Below are positions 41,053-49,940 of a stretch of 64,000 nucleotides of DNA, in pieces. Under the pieces are notes generated by a model. It saw nothing but the letters and a program-made list of their open reading frames with translations. It was not told the origin of the DNA and searched no databases. The translations under genes were made by a program, and so were the position numbers. Origin of the DNA: Flammeovirga agarivorans (GTDB lineage Bacteria > Bacteroidota > Bacteroidia > Cytophagales > Flammeovirgaceae); NCBI RefSeq assembly GCF_012641475.1, contig NZ_JABAIL010000001.1, positions 310,001 to 374,000 of the forward strand. Reading direction: 5' to 3'. How positions within the stretch are numbered: the stretch's first letter is position 1; the number at the start of each line of letters is the position of its first letter.

Positions 41053-41931
41053 ATGAAACAACTTCTTTTATCAACTATTCTTTTATTTACTTCGCTTATT
41101 GTGAACGCACAGTTGAAAGCATATCAGATCTTCGACAAAGAAGGAAAAGAAGTAACCTTTGAGGAAATGTCTAAAGCCTTAGAGCAATATGATGTTGTCT
41201 TTTTTGGTGAACTACACAATAACCCAATTGCCCATTGGTTACAATTTGAGTTATCGAAATCATTAGCAACAGCAAAGAATAATGAGATTATTTTTGGTGC
41301 TGAAATGTTTGAAAGAGATAACCAAGTAGTTTTGAACGAATACCTTGAAGGTTATATCAAAGAAGCTACTCTTATTAAAGATGGAAAAGCTTGGGACAAC
41401 TATAAAACAGACTATGCCCCATTAGTAGATTTTGCTAAAGAGATAAATGCTCCTTTTGTAGCGACAAATATACCAAGAAGGTATGCAAGTATCGTTTCTA
41501 AAAAAGGTTTGGAAGAATTAGAAAAACTAGAAAAGTCAACTAAGAAACAATATATCGCTCCACTTCCAATAGAAGTGCCTTATGACTTACCTTCTTATAA
41601 AGAAATGGAAGACATGATGGCAGGGCATGGAATGAAAGGAAAAGCTAAAAACTTTGTGGCTGCACAAGCAATCAAAGATGCAACAATGGGTAACTCTATT
41701 GTGAAAGCTTTAAAAGACAATAAAGGAAAATCGATGCTTCATTTTAATGGTAATTTCCATTCTAAAAATCATGAAGGTACGGTTTGGTATGTAAAACATT
41801 ACAATAAAAAAGTGACTTGTGGAGTCATCTCTTTTGTAGATCAAAGTGACTTATCGAAGATAGAAGATATGAATAAAGGAGACAATGAGTTTACGATTGT
41901 ATGTAATTCAAATATGACAAAAACATTCTAG
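41053..41931 (+). CDS. chaN: ChaN family haem-binding protein
   Basis: The 292-residue secreted protein has signal peptide MKQLLLSTILLFTSLIVNAQ and no lipobox cysteine, unlike the classic ChaN lipoprotein. Motifs of the ChaN/EreA-like haem-binding domain: 'VVFFGELHNNPIAHWLQFELSKSL' (GExHxxPxxH, about residues 50-72), 'FGAEMFERDNQVVLNEYLEG', 'PFVATNIPRRYAS' and 'MLHFNGNFHSKNHEGT'. ChaN of Campylobacter binds two haems in a dimer and is iron-regulated. Here it closes the haem locus, though a terminator separates it from hmuY. It is the likely periplasmic haem carrier or store. The family assignment is firm; the role is by analogy. Confidence 0.87.
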   Translation: MKQLLLSTILLFTSLIVNAQLKAYQIFDKEGKEVTFEEMSKALEQYDVVFFGELHNNPIAHWLQFELSKSLATAKNNEIIFGAEMFERDNQVVLNEYLEGYIKEATLIKDGKAWDNYKTDYAPLVDFAKEINAPFVATNIPRRYASIVSKKGLEELEKLEKSTKKQYIAPLPIEVPYDLPSYKEMEDMMAGHGMKGKAKNFVAAQAIKDATMGNSIVKALKDNKGKSMLHFNGNFHSKNHEGTVWYVKHYNKKVTCGVISFVDQSDLSKIEDMNKGDNEFTIVCNSNMTKTF

Positions 41932-41956
41932 TTCGTCTTACATATTGTGACTTGAG

Positions 41957-41987
41957 AGCCATTTTCTAAAAAGAAGATGGCTTTTTT
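41957..41987 (+). terminator. Terminator of the haem locus
   Basis: AGCCATTTTCT pairs with AGAAGATGGCT (wobbles), followed by TTTTTC on the plus strand. Confidence 0.75.
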
Positions 41988-42178
41988 CATACATGAAACT
42001 TTATTCTTCAGTGTATTTATTTAATTTAGTTTTTAGATAATCACACCACTTGTTGAAATGCGATGGCAGGATGCATTATTAAACTGTGATCGACATGGAT
42101 ACTTTCTACTGATATCAATTTTTAAATTAGTTAACCCCTAACTGTGATTATCCTTTCTTATTTATTAATACAACTAGC

Positions 42179-43027
42179 ATGAGTTTCGAACTTTTTCATT
42201 TTGACATTAACAGTAAACCGTCTATTGGAACAGCGATTTTTTCACCTCCATTTAAAGCCAATTCTGCCTTTGTAGATGAAGCTAGGTTTGTAAAAATCAT
42301 CAATGGAAATACCAACCTGTATGTACCGGATAACCATTTAAAGCTGAAATCTGGAGACCACTTTATTATGAAGTGCGATAACTTTGTGAATGTTTGGGAT
42401 AAAAACGCAGACGATTCCAAATCACAAGTTTTTGTGGCTCATTTTAATCCTGAAATTATTTCAACGATATATGATGATAATATACCTGAGAATTTTCAGC
42501 AGAATTCAAGCATAGAAAACAACGCAGTAGAAATGGTAGAAGCCAATATAATGTTGGATACATTTATCAATTCAATGCTTTTTTATTTTCAGAATAAAGA
42601 AATGATGACTGAAGAGCTACTTAAGTTGAAAATGAGGGAGTTACTCTTGATTCTTATCAATTCTGATAAAAATGGAAAGATAAAGATGATGCTTAATAAC
42701 CTTTTCAAAGCGAAAGAATATGATTTTAAGGAAATCATTCATGCTCATCTCTATGAAGATTTAAGTATTCAAGACCTCGCCTTTTTTACTGGTTTGAGTT
42801 TATCAACTTTCAAAAGGAAATTTAAGACCGTATTTAATACGAGTCCCAATCAATACATAAAAACCAAACGTTTGGCAAAAGCAGAAAATATGTTGAGAGT
42901 CACCAACGAAAGAATTTCTGACATAGCTTACGATTGTGGTTTCAATGATATAGGCTACTTTTCAAAGATGTTTAAGTCGGAATATAACATTACACCCACA
43001 GATTTCAGAAAGAGTCTAGTCGTTTAA
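42179..43027 (+). CDS. AraC family regulator with cupin-like N-terminus
   Basis: The 282-residue regulator has an N-terminal ExsA/cupin-like domain (about 15-110: 'FKANSAFVDEARFVKIINGNTNLYVPDNHLKLKSGDHFIMKCDNFVNVW') and a C-terminal AraC DNA-binding domain ('IIHAHLYEDLSIQDLAFFTGLSLSTFKRKFKTVFNTSPNQYIKTKRLAKAENMLRVTNERISDIAYDCGFNDIGYFSKMFKSEYNITPTDFRKS'). It differs clearly from the two iron-locus AraC proteins and has no iron-box-like operator of good quality upstream. Its end overlaps the convergent hydrolase gene by 4 bases, so the pair may be functionally linked. The target is unknown. Confidence 0.9.
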   Translation: MSFELFHFDINSKPSIGTAIFSPPFKANSAFVDEARFVKIINGNTNLYVPDNHLKLKSGDHFIMKCDNFVNVWDKNADDSKSQVFVAHFNPEIISTIYDDNIPENFQQNSSIENNAVEMVEANIMLDTFINSMLFYFQNKEMMTEELLKLKMRELLLILINSDKNGKIKMMLNNLFKAKEYDFKEIIHAHLYEDLSIQDLAFFTGLSLSTFKRKFKTVFNTSPNQYIKTKRLAKAENMLRVTNERISDIAYDCGFNDIGYFSKMFKSEYNITPTDFRKSLVV

Positions 43028-43851
43028 ATCACTTCGGCTACTTTATGAGGAAATTCCAATGGAAGCAGATGACCACCTTCATAGATTTCTATGAGTTGAA
43101 GATGTGGGTTCAATTGCTTCCATTTTTTTCTGACTTTATCCGTTAGAAAAAGGGAAGGTTTACCCGCAATTACTTTGAAGGGTATTTCAACTTTTTTGAT
43201 GGCGTTGTCCAAGTTTCTTGGTTTTCCATAATTATACATTTCCCAAACAGGATCATATAACAGTGTGTACGACTTGGATAAACTTCTTGATGCGAGTTGA
43301 TATAATTGAGCATCATCAAATCTTTTATAACCTTTATTTTGTCTTAGATATTGGTAGTACTCATCTATATCATCCCATGTCTTTTTCTTCCCCTTTGTCG
43401 CCTTCATCGGTTTAATTCTTTTCTTGATAAACAGTGGCATAGGATTAAAGATCATTTGGATGGTTTTTGATACGCTACCAGGTTCAATAAGGATCAATTC
43501 CTTAAATAAATCGGGTCTTTTGATATAGGCTAAAAGAGTAGCAGTGGCTCCTTGAGAGTGCCCAATGCCAACAATAGGTGTGGTGTATTTTTGTTCTATA
43601 AACTGAATGAGATCGTCTGCATATAACATCCAGTCAATTTGTTTATTAGGTTGATAAATATCTTCCCAACATCCTCTAAAGTATAAACTACTTAATGCAT
43701 ATTTTTGAGATAAATCAGAAGTTAATTCATAGTAAACATCTGTAGGAAACCCATTAGCCCCATAAAAATGAGCAGGAACACCATCTGTAGAGAATTCTTG
43801 ATAATTTGCTTCTAATGAACCAAGTTGAATAGAGAGTAGCTTATTTTGCAT
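43024..43851 (-). CDS. Alpha/beta hydrolase
   Basis: The 275-residue cytosolic alpha/beta hydrolase has 'VPAHFYGANGFPTDVYYELTSDL' (oxyanion region), the nucleophile elbow 'IVGIGHSQGATATLLAY' (Ser near residue 99), 'ELILIEPGSVSKTI', a lid region (about 145-200) and the end 'LIEIYEGGHLLPLEFPHKVAEVI' with the catalytic His. Substrate unknown; esterase or lipase-like on hydrophobic esters is plausible. It is convergent with the AraC gene and overlaps it by 4 bases, with no terminator between, so transcription of one may interfere with the other. Confidence 0.88.
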   Translation of the reverse strand: MQNKLLSIQLGSLEANYQEFSTDGVPAHFYGANGFPTDVYYELTSDLSQKYALSSLYFRGCWEDIYQPNKQIDWMLYADDLIQFIEQKYTTPIVGIGHSQGATATLLAYIKRPDLFKELILIEPGSVSKTIQMIFNPMPLFIKKRIKPMKATKGKKKTWDDIDEYYQYLRQNKGYKRFDDAQLYQLASRSLSKSYTLLYDPVWEMYNYGKPRNLDNAIKKVEIPFKVIAGKPSLFLTDKVRKKWKQLNPHLQLIEIYEGGHLLPLEFPHKVAEVI

Positions 43852-44093
43852 TTTAGTGAATGTTTATTCATAAATATAAAAAAATAATTTTATTAGTTGT
43901 GTGGAACTATATTGTTAAAATCGTTGTTCAATTTGTTCAAATATTAAATAAGTGTTAAATTAACTTTCGTCAGTTTACCTACAATAAAAAGAAAATTATA
44001 ACTCAAACTATTTAAAAATCAATTCAATCGAGACTGCTTTTTATTAATACTACTACTGACACAAAGCTATCTTTACCACTTTATTTTAACATT

Positions 44094-46277
44094 ATGAATA
44101 AACTACTTTCTAGAGGTATATTATGCCTCTTGTTAATGGGATCACTCGCATGTCAAAAGCAAATCAAAGAAACTGCTGTTTCGCCTGAACAGGAAGAAGT
44201 TTCTAGTAAAAGAATGCCGTTTTCGCAAAGAACATTCTTATGTGATAACAAAAACGGAATGGCATCAATTTTTGAAGTCGAATATGATTTCCAAGGTTTA
44301 CAAGGTAATGCTACCTTACAACCCATCGTAAGTATTTCTGGTCATTCTCATATTGCAATTACTCCTGATAAAAAATGGGTGGTTGTTGTCGGGAATGGAA
44401 ATGGAAAAATCACATTAGTACCAATTCGTGAAGATTATTCTACAGCACTGACATCTTCAGATTTGGTGGTTTACAATCTAAATCGAAATGTAAGAATCAC
44501 TCAAGTCGATTTCGATAGAGACGACCGTCTTTTTATCGCTGGAAGAGAATTTTTAGAGGTTGAATTACCTTCTGGTGTAGCTTGGGGAACATCAACTAGT
44601 TCATTACTTAACTTAAAAAAGTACAGGTCTTTCTCTAACACACCTGCAAATGGGGTAATGAACCCTATCGAAACTGTCAGCGAAGAAGAAGAGTATTATG
44701 ACGATGATGCACTGTCTTCTACTCGTCCAAAATTTATCGGTGGAGACATTCTTTTCTCACAGAATAGTGAAGAGACTGATGGCTTCGAAACAGAAAGGTT
44801 AATCTCATTTACTCGACACAAAGATAGAGTGAATGGACAAAAATTAGCCAAAGCTATGGTCGTAGAAATGGGAACTTATGAGAACAATAGCGGAAAAGAA
44901 AAGTTCTATGTTTCTACCAAGAGATTATTCTCTTTACAAGGACAAAACAAAGTAACAGGTGCAGCATTAGTTGGTGATAATCATTTTATGGTTTCATCAA
45001 ATGGAGCGACTTGGTTTAAGGTCTACAATTTTAATGGAGATGTAATTGCGAACCCTACAATCAATTTCCCTCTTGGAATGTCAAAATTAGCGAATGGAGA
45101 TATGGCTTCTACTCAAGATTTTGATAAAAATACTTTTAATCCAAAATCGGATAATAATAAGGAAATAACAGATCCAGGAAAAGATTATTATACAGAATGG
45201 AATGAAAATACAGGGGATAATAATCATAAATATGCTGAAGTGAAATTGTATCGTCCTGCTAGCGGAATGAGTAGAGATCCTCAGAACATGACCGAAGAAG
45301 AGTACAATGATTCTAGAGATTCTCGTCCGAATGCAGCCAATGCTGATATAGCAGATTACCGTAAAAATGCTGCGAAATTTGTATCACTGGGAGGTAACGG
45401 AGGTTACGTTTTAATGCGTTTTGAAAATGGTGTTGCTGTAAACAGTACGACTCATTTACAAGTAGTAGAAACCACTTGGGGTAGACCTGCCGAATTCACA
45501 ACCATAGAAGATGCTTACGCTTCATATAAAGAAAAAGCATCAGTTTATGTTCTACCAGATGTTGATCAAAGATATTATACAGAAAATTTAGAAAACCATG
45601 CCGATTGGACTATGGTCGGTACGGCTTCCATTACCAATAATAAATTTGATATTAGTGGTGTAGCATCCGATAAAGTGTATTGGGTGAAAATCGTAGATCA
45701 TGCAGATACACAAACTCCAGACGGTTTTGATGTGAACTTTGTTGCTGCATACGATGCCGAACCTGAAATTTTAATACCATCTAGTATTAGCGGAGACTTG
45801 CCATGTGATATTACAGTGGATAGTTATGCTATTCGATCAGGAGATGATGATCCTTGTGATAAAGTAAGAAATGGCGAAGCCATGTATAGAATTCCTAACG
45901 CAAGCGAAGTGGTGTTAGGAAGTGTAAATATGTTTGATGCTACTCAGAGAGCATTCTTTGGAAGAAAATCTGGTCGAAGTGCTATAATAGGTGTTTTTGT
46001 AGCCAATATTGATGGGAAATTACATGCTTATGAAATTCATGATGATTGTTCTGTAAAAGGGATGAGACATTTTGAATGGGGTGGAGAAAATAAAAACGCA
46101 TCTTTTGTTCCACTACCGATGAAAGCTGATAAATACGATATGTCTCAGGTAAGTAATACTTTTATAGAATGGGATGAGTATGACATTATCTATGAAATGG
46201 ATGGACAAAGAGTAAGAGTGCCATTTATGAAGAAACAAGAAAATAGAATTCGTTATTCCAATGCAAGTATAGATTAG
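44094..46277 (+). CDS. Large lipoprotein of unknown function
   Basis: I do not recognise this 727-residue protein. It has signal peptide MNKLLSRGILCLLLMGSLAC (lipid Cys20). The first half looks like beta-propeller repeats ('IVSISGHSHIAITPDKKWVVVVGNGNGKITLVPI', 'ITQVDFDRDDRLFIAGREFLEVELPSG', 'VTGAALVGDNHFMVSSNGATWFKVYNFNGDVIA'). The middle is acidic and charged ('EEEEYYDDD'); the last third has 'YVLPDVDQRYYTENLENHADWTMVGTASI' and a compact domain with paired cysteines ('DLPCDIT', 'DDPCDKV', 'HDDCSVKG'). It is probably anchored at the outer membrane or surface. It is monocistronic with its own 240-base upstream spacer; a hairpin follows. The neighbours give no pathway. Confidence 0.75.
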   Translation: MNKLLSRGILCLLLMGSLACQKQIKETAVSPEQEEVSSKRMPFSQRTFLCDNKNGMASIFEVEYDFQGLQGNATLQPIVSISGHSHIAITPDKKWVVVVGNGNGKITLVPIREDYSTALTSSDLVVYNLNRNVRITQVDFDRDDRLFIAGREFLEVELPSGVAWGTSTSSLLNLKKYRSFSNTPANGVMNPIETVSEEEEYYDDDALSSTRPKFIGGDILFSQNSEETDGFETERLISFTRHKDRVNGQKLAKAMVVEMGTYENNSGKEKFYVSTKRLFSLQGQNKVTGAALVGDNHFMVSSNGATWFKVYNFNGDVIANPTINFPLGMSKLANGDMASTQDFDKNTFNPKSDNNKEITDPGKDYYTEWNENTGDNNHKYAEVKLYRPASGMSRDPQNMTEEEYNDSRDSRPNAANADIADYRKNAAKFVSLGGNGGYVLMRFENGVAVNSTTHLQVVETTWGRPAEFTTIEDAYASYKEKASVYVLPDVDQRYYTENLENHADWTMVGTASITNNKFDISGVASDKVYWVKIVDHADTQTPDGFDVNFVAAYDAEPEILIPSSISGDLPCDITVDSYAIRSGDDDPCDKVRNGEAMYRIPNASEVVLGSVNMFDATQRAFFGRKSGRSAIIGVFVANIDGKLHAYEIHDDCSVKGMRHFEWGGENKNASFVPLPMKADKYDMSQVSNTFIEWDEYDIIYEMDGQRVRVPFMKKQENRIRYSNASID

Positions 46278-46281
46278 TGCG

Positions 46282-46350
46282 ATAAATCACAACAAAGGTG
46301 ATTTATAGTTCAAACTTAGAGGGAAGTCTTATTGTTAGGCTTCCCTTTTA
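46282..46350 (+). terminator. Two successive hairpins after the large lipoprotein gene
   Basis: ATAAATCAC/GTGATTTAT (46282-46306), then GGGAAGTCT/AGGCTTCCC (46321-46346, one wobble) followed by TTTTA. The second is the likelier terminator. Confidence 0.7.
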
Positions 46351-46664
46351 CTTTTTGCGATGTGTAATACGTAATAATGTTGATAAGTTTGTTCAGTGTT
46401 ATATGTAGAGCGAGTTTGCATTAACATTATAGGATTTAATAAGGTATTACATCCAACAGTATGCTAAAGATCTTGTATTACAAATAAAATAATAGGGACA
46501 AGAAAAGAGGTTACACTCAACATTGAGCAGTAACCTCTATTTCTGGATAAACAAAAACAATAATAAACCTATGTATAAAATGAAAAAGTGGTTGCTATAT
46601 ACCATGTAGAGAAAAATTCGCTACGGGTACCATTAATTGTTAAACTATTACTTACTGTTACAAC
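46351..46664. other. Spacer with a minus-strand terminator, no gene seen
   Basis: This stretch of about 310 AT-rich bases holds one clear structure: AGAGGTTAC at 46506-46514 pairs with GTAACCTCT at 46530-46538, with an inner CTCAA/TTGAG stem. On the minus strand it is followed by TTTTCTTG, so it fits a terminator of the lipoprotein gene ending at 46665. I see nothing else. Confidence 0.6.
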
Positions 46665-47726
46665 TTAATTTTCTATTTCTATCACTTCGTCCTCTTCAGT
46701 TAATTCTTCAAAGTTGAATAGATCTGCACTCATAGTTTTAACAGCAGGTGTTAGTGCCTCATCAATAACAATAGCAAACCCTTTTGCTACACCATTTGTA
46801 ACTTGTAATGCATCCATATCCCAGGTATTGAAACCTCCATCAATTGGAACTTGTTCTCCTCCGGCGTCGATCATTCCACTTACATTAAACTCTGGTCCTC
46901 CAGAGAATATCCATTGATATTGTAAGCCATCTTCACCTGGCGTACCAGAATTTGATGAATTAATATCTTCTCCTGCTTGATTAACTTCATTAATCTTTAG
47001 AGTGAGAACGATATATGACCCTTCCTTGATCTCATCTGCATTTGTGTAATCTACCACAATAGCTTTGTCGACTACAACAGTATTATCCTGAATCATATTA
47101 TCATCTTCATCATAAATTTTGATGTTTAGGAACATCTCATAAAATTCATTGGTATTTTCTAATACAGAACCAAAAGTAAAACGTCCACCATCAGGAGACA
47201 TAATAAAATCATCTAATTCTGTAGTGGAGTTCACATCATGGTATTGAGGTTGTGAGGAGTAGTCAATTAATGGATTAAATGCATTTCTAGCATTTTCTAT
47301 CTCTTCAATAATGTCAAAATTACTAGTGACATCAAGTCTTAATGACCTGAAACCTTTGGCGTCATAACCATCACCAGGAGTATAGGTAGTTTCTTCTTCA
47401 TATGTGGCTTGGAAGTATGTACTACCAAACGGAACATCAGTTAATGTTCCTGATCCATTTTCATCTACAGGGGCAGTCCATCCTGTGAAAGCAGAAAGTG
47501 AACTGACATCACCTCCAGTGCGCATGACAATATTATCGTAAGTAATAAATTGATTGGTAGGTACCGCGTTAGTAATACGGGCATTAGATACACCGTCAGC
47601 TCCAACAAATGCTTTAAGGTTTGTGGTTTCAACCGCTGGGGTTGGAGTAGCTGAATCATCATTTTGTGTATTACATGCTGCTGCAATTAAAATAATTGCA
47701 GCAGATGTTAAGAATGATTGTTTCAT
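46665..47726 (-). CDS. Lipoprotein of unknown function, paralogue of the next gene
   Basis: The 353-residue lipoprotein has signal peptide MKQSFLTSAAIILIAAAC (lipid Cys18) and then an acidic/Thr-rich linker. Landmarks shared with the gene at 48040-49044: 'TLTDVPFGSTYFQATY', 'ARNAFNPLIDY...VNSTTELDDFIMSPDGGRFTFGSVLE', and the C-terminal 'VTNGVAKGFAIVIDEALTPAVKTMSADLFNFEELTEEDEVIEI'. It has no known catalytic motif and looks like an all-beta surface lipoprotein of 330-350 residues. The two genes are tandem on the same strand, separated by 313 bases containing hairpins. Probably a tandem duplication with considerable divergence. Confidence 0.72.
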   Translation of the reverse strand: MKQSFLTSAAIILIAAACNTQNDDSATPTPAVETTNLKAFVGADGVSNARITNAVPTNQFITYDNIVMRTGGDVSSLSAFTGWTAPVDENGSGTLTDVPFGSTYFQATYEEETTYTPGDGYDAKGFRSLRLDVTSNFDIIEEIENARNAFNPLIDYSSQPQYHDVNSTTELDDFIMSPDGGRFTFGSVLENTNEFYEMFLNIKIYDEDDNMIQDNTVVVDKAIVVDYTNADEIKEGSYIVLTLKINEVNQAGEDINSSNSGTPGEDGLQYQWIFSGGPEFNVSGMIDAGGEQVPIDGGFNTWDMDALQVTNGVAKGFAIVIDEALTPAVKTMSADLFNFEELTEEDEVIEIEN

Positions 47727-48039
47727 AATAGTCGAATTGAATTAGTTGTGGAAAAGACAGAGAAAATATTTTTTATGTATTGCTAAAATCTTAATTGATG
47801 TTCTGCTTCTTGATTAGTTTTGGGTAAAGAATAATTATATATGATGTAAATGAGAAATTTTGAAACCGATGATTACCGGCTAAAATTGAAATATAGGTAA
47901 AGATAATTGTATAAAAACCCAATCCTTTGGCATGTAAAAATTGGGTAAGAATCATAAACATTGACTTTTATAACACCAAAGGTTATCATATTGAAATAAC
48001 CTTTGGTGTATTTAAAATTGCAATACAAATATTATTATT
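47727..48039. other. Spacer between the two lipoprotein paralogues with two hairpins
   Basis: ACCCAAT/ATTGGGT at about 47918-47946 is followed by TTTTTAT on the minus strand. A perfect 14-bp stem ACACCAAAGGTTAT/ATAACCTTTGGTGT lies at 47973-48009, just past the stop of the upstream paralogue. Both look like minus-strand terminators, so the two paralogues are probably separate transcripts. Confidence 0.6.
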
Positions 48040-49044
48040 CTATTGGATCTCTATTACTTCAGTTTGTTCCTCAGTAAGTGGAGCAAAGTCGAAAGTAAGA
48101 CCTGTGAATGTAGTAATTGTAGGAGTGAAGTTTTCATCGAATGTGATCGCTAAACCTTTAGCTACACCATTTTCTGTCATTAAGGCGTCTAATCCATATA
48201 ATCTCATACCACCATGTGATGAAGGAGATGCAGCGTTAGGATCTCCATCAAAATGGAATCTATGCTCGATACCTCCTGGTACGATATCAATTGGATCTTG
48301 AGGTGTAACTACTGAGCTTACTTCTGTAATTAAGACATCAATAGAGATATAAGTACCATCTGCTAATTGTCTGTCTGAGAAGTCAATACCCCAGCCATAA
48401 CGCATTGGGTCATAAGCATAATCAGTCCATCCACCTTGGTTGTAGATTACTGTTCCGTCAGCTCTCTTCATTTGGAAATTAGCTCTTAATGCATAGAAAA
48501 CACCAGCTCCTTGATCTTCTAATGCAAGACCTACTGTAATTCTACCTTGTTGAGCTACCATGCTAAATTCGTCCAACTCAGTTGTTGAGTTAACTTCTTG
48601 ATTTTGTTCTCCAATGTAGTCAACAAAAGGATTTCGTAAATCTCTTGCTTCATTCATTGCATCCTCAGCAGAACTTCCATCATCTGCTTTTACCATTGCT
48701 CTCCATTGGTTGTTTTGATTTCTTGGGTCAATGTAAGTTGCTTCGAAATCTGTCACACCAAAAGGTACATCTGCTAAAGTACCACCTGTACTACCATCTG
48801 ATGACGGTGGTGTCCAATTACTAGACCAATCCGCACCATTTACGGTCATTGTTATTAGAGATTGATCAATCCATGTTAAGTTTTCAATACCAGCGATTCT
48901 GGCATTTGATAAGGCACTGTTCGATACATTTACCTGTAAATCTACCGATTCCGCAGCTGGGCTAGGAGTGTCTGTGTCTTCTGTAGAACAAGAAACCATC
49001 ATTGTTGCAAGAAATGCAACTGCTAATAAAATTTGCTTTTTCAT
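48040..49044 (-). CDS. Lipoprotein of unknown function, paralogue of the previous gene
   Basis: The 334-residue lipoprotein has signal peptide MKKQILLAVAFLATMMVSC (lipid Cys19) and then the acidic linker 'STEDTDTPSPAAES'. It aligns along its length with the gene at 46665-47726: 'GTLADVPFGVTDFEATYID', 'ARDLRNPFVDYIGEQNQEVNSTTELDEFSMVAQQGRITVGLALED', 'MTENGVAKGLAITFDENFTPTITTFTGLTFDFAPLTEEQTEVIEI'. The conserved 'VNSTTELDxF' and 'NGVAKGxAI' blocks mark the family. No function is recognised. The upstream region is a long AT-rich spacer without a gene, where its promoter must lie. Confidence 0.72.
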   Translation of the reverse strand: MKKQILLAVAFLATMMVSCSTEDTDTPSPAAESVDLQVNVSNSALSNARIAGIENLTWIDQSLITMTVNGADWSSNWTPPSSDGSTGGTLADVPFGVTDFEATYIDPRNQNNQWRAMVKADDGSSAEDAMNEARDLRNPFVDYIGEQNQEVNSTTELDEFSMVAQQGRITVGLALEDQGAGVFYALRANFQMKRADGTVIYNQGGWTDYAYDPMRYGWGIDFSDRQLADGTYISIDVLITEVSSVVTPQDPIDIVPGGIEHRFHFDGDPNAASPSSHGGMRLYGLDALMTENGVAKGLAITFDENFTPTITTFTGLTFDFAPLTEEQTEVIEIQ

Positions 49045-49879
49045 TTTAGTCGTAATGAATTAGTTGTGAATAAAAGGGTAAAGGATAATTTTTATCCAGA
49101 TTGTATCTGTTTTTGGGGTTGACTATCTACATGGTCAATCAAAAGATGTGCAAAGTGTTACAGAAAGATGTTGTGTAGGTATTTACCTACAAGAAAGATT
49201 GATCAATTTGATAACAAATAGACATATTTCAAGATAGCATGTACGATAAATAAAACTGTTGTCGATAATCAACGACAAAATAATGAATAGGTAAAGACTA
49301 ATTTTCTACTTTTAAAATTTGATTAAGAAATAAATAATTTAACAATTTAGAACTAGTTCTGGGTAATAAGAATCAAAATTTAGTTGGGTAGATCTAGTGT
49401 TTCTATAAATTTGATACATGACAATATTCCTTAATAAAATTCAAAAACAATAATTTTGAATGTTAATAATATTTAATATTTGTTTAACGAAATAATTGTA
49501 GAGTTCAACGTAAGTAGAGGTGTGAGAAGTTGATTTTATACCTTAATTCACTTGTTTTTCAATGTTTTTGTAAAAGTGTAATTTAGTACATTATAAATAT
49601 TTAATCGTATGAAGTGACTAAATTTAGAATTTGTAGGACTTCAGATACATTTTTGAAAACAATACTTTAGAATTTAGATAGATAACGGAAGTGTGTAATG
49701 TTACTGTTAAATTTATTATTGAAATAATTATACAATTTTATGTTGAATTGTATAAGTAAATCATGTACTATTTCATTAATTAATTGGTTGATTTTAATAA
49801 TCACTTGTTGTAAATTCAAATGTGAATTATTGTACTATTTTTAGCTTGTGATACTGTAGGAGTAATCTCTATAAATACA
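49045..49879. other. ~0.83 kb AT-rich spacer without recognised genes
   Basis: The sequence is very AT-rich, with many runs of A/T and no open frame with coding character on either strand. I see no iron-box-like operator, no tRNA-like fold and no IS-like ends. It must hold the promoter of the lipoprotein gene starting at 49044. The rest is unexplained and could be a degraded gene or a regulatory region. Confidence 0.5.
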
Positions 49880-49906
49880 AAAAAGCCGACTTAAAAAGCC
49901 GGCTTT
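49880..49906 (-). terminator. Terminator of the oxidoreductase gene
   Basis: On the minus strand, AAAGCCGGC-TTTTTAA-GTCGGCTTT is followed by TTTG. It lies 35 bases past the oxidoreductase stop. Confidence 0.85.
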
Positions 49907-49940
49907 ATATGATTAGTTGTCTACGTTTTGTTCGTATTAT

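Noticed and set aside
42018-42042. Loose match to the iron-box-like operator upstream of the AraC gene at 42179
   Set aside because: The spacing is 10 instead of 9 and the 3' arm is mismatched, so I judge it chance in AT-rich DNA.
47927-48301. 124-codon plus-strand frame
   Set aside because: It is antisense to the lipoprotein gene 48040-49044 and its spacer, with no homology or coding character. It is a shadow of the real gene.
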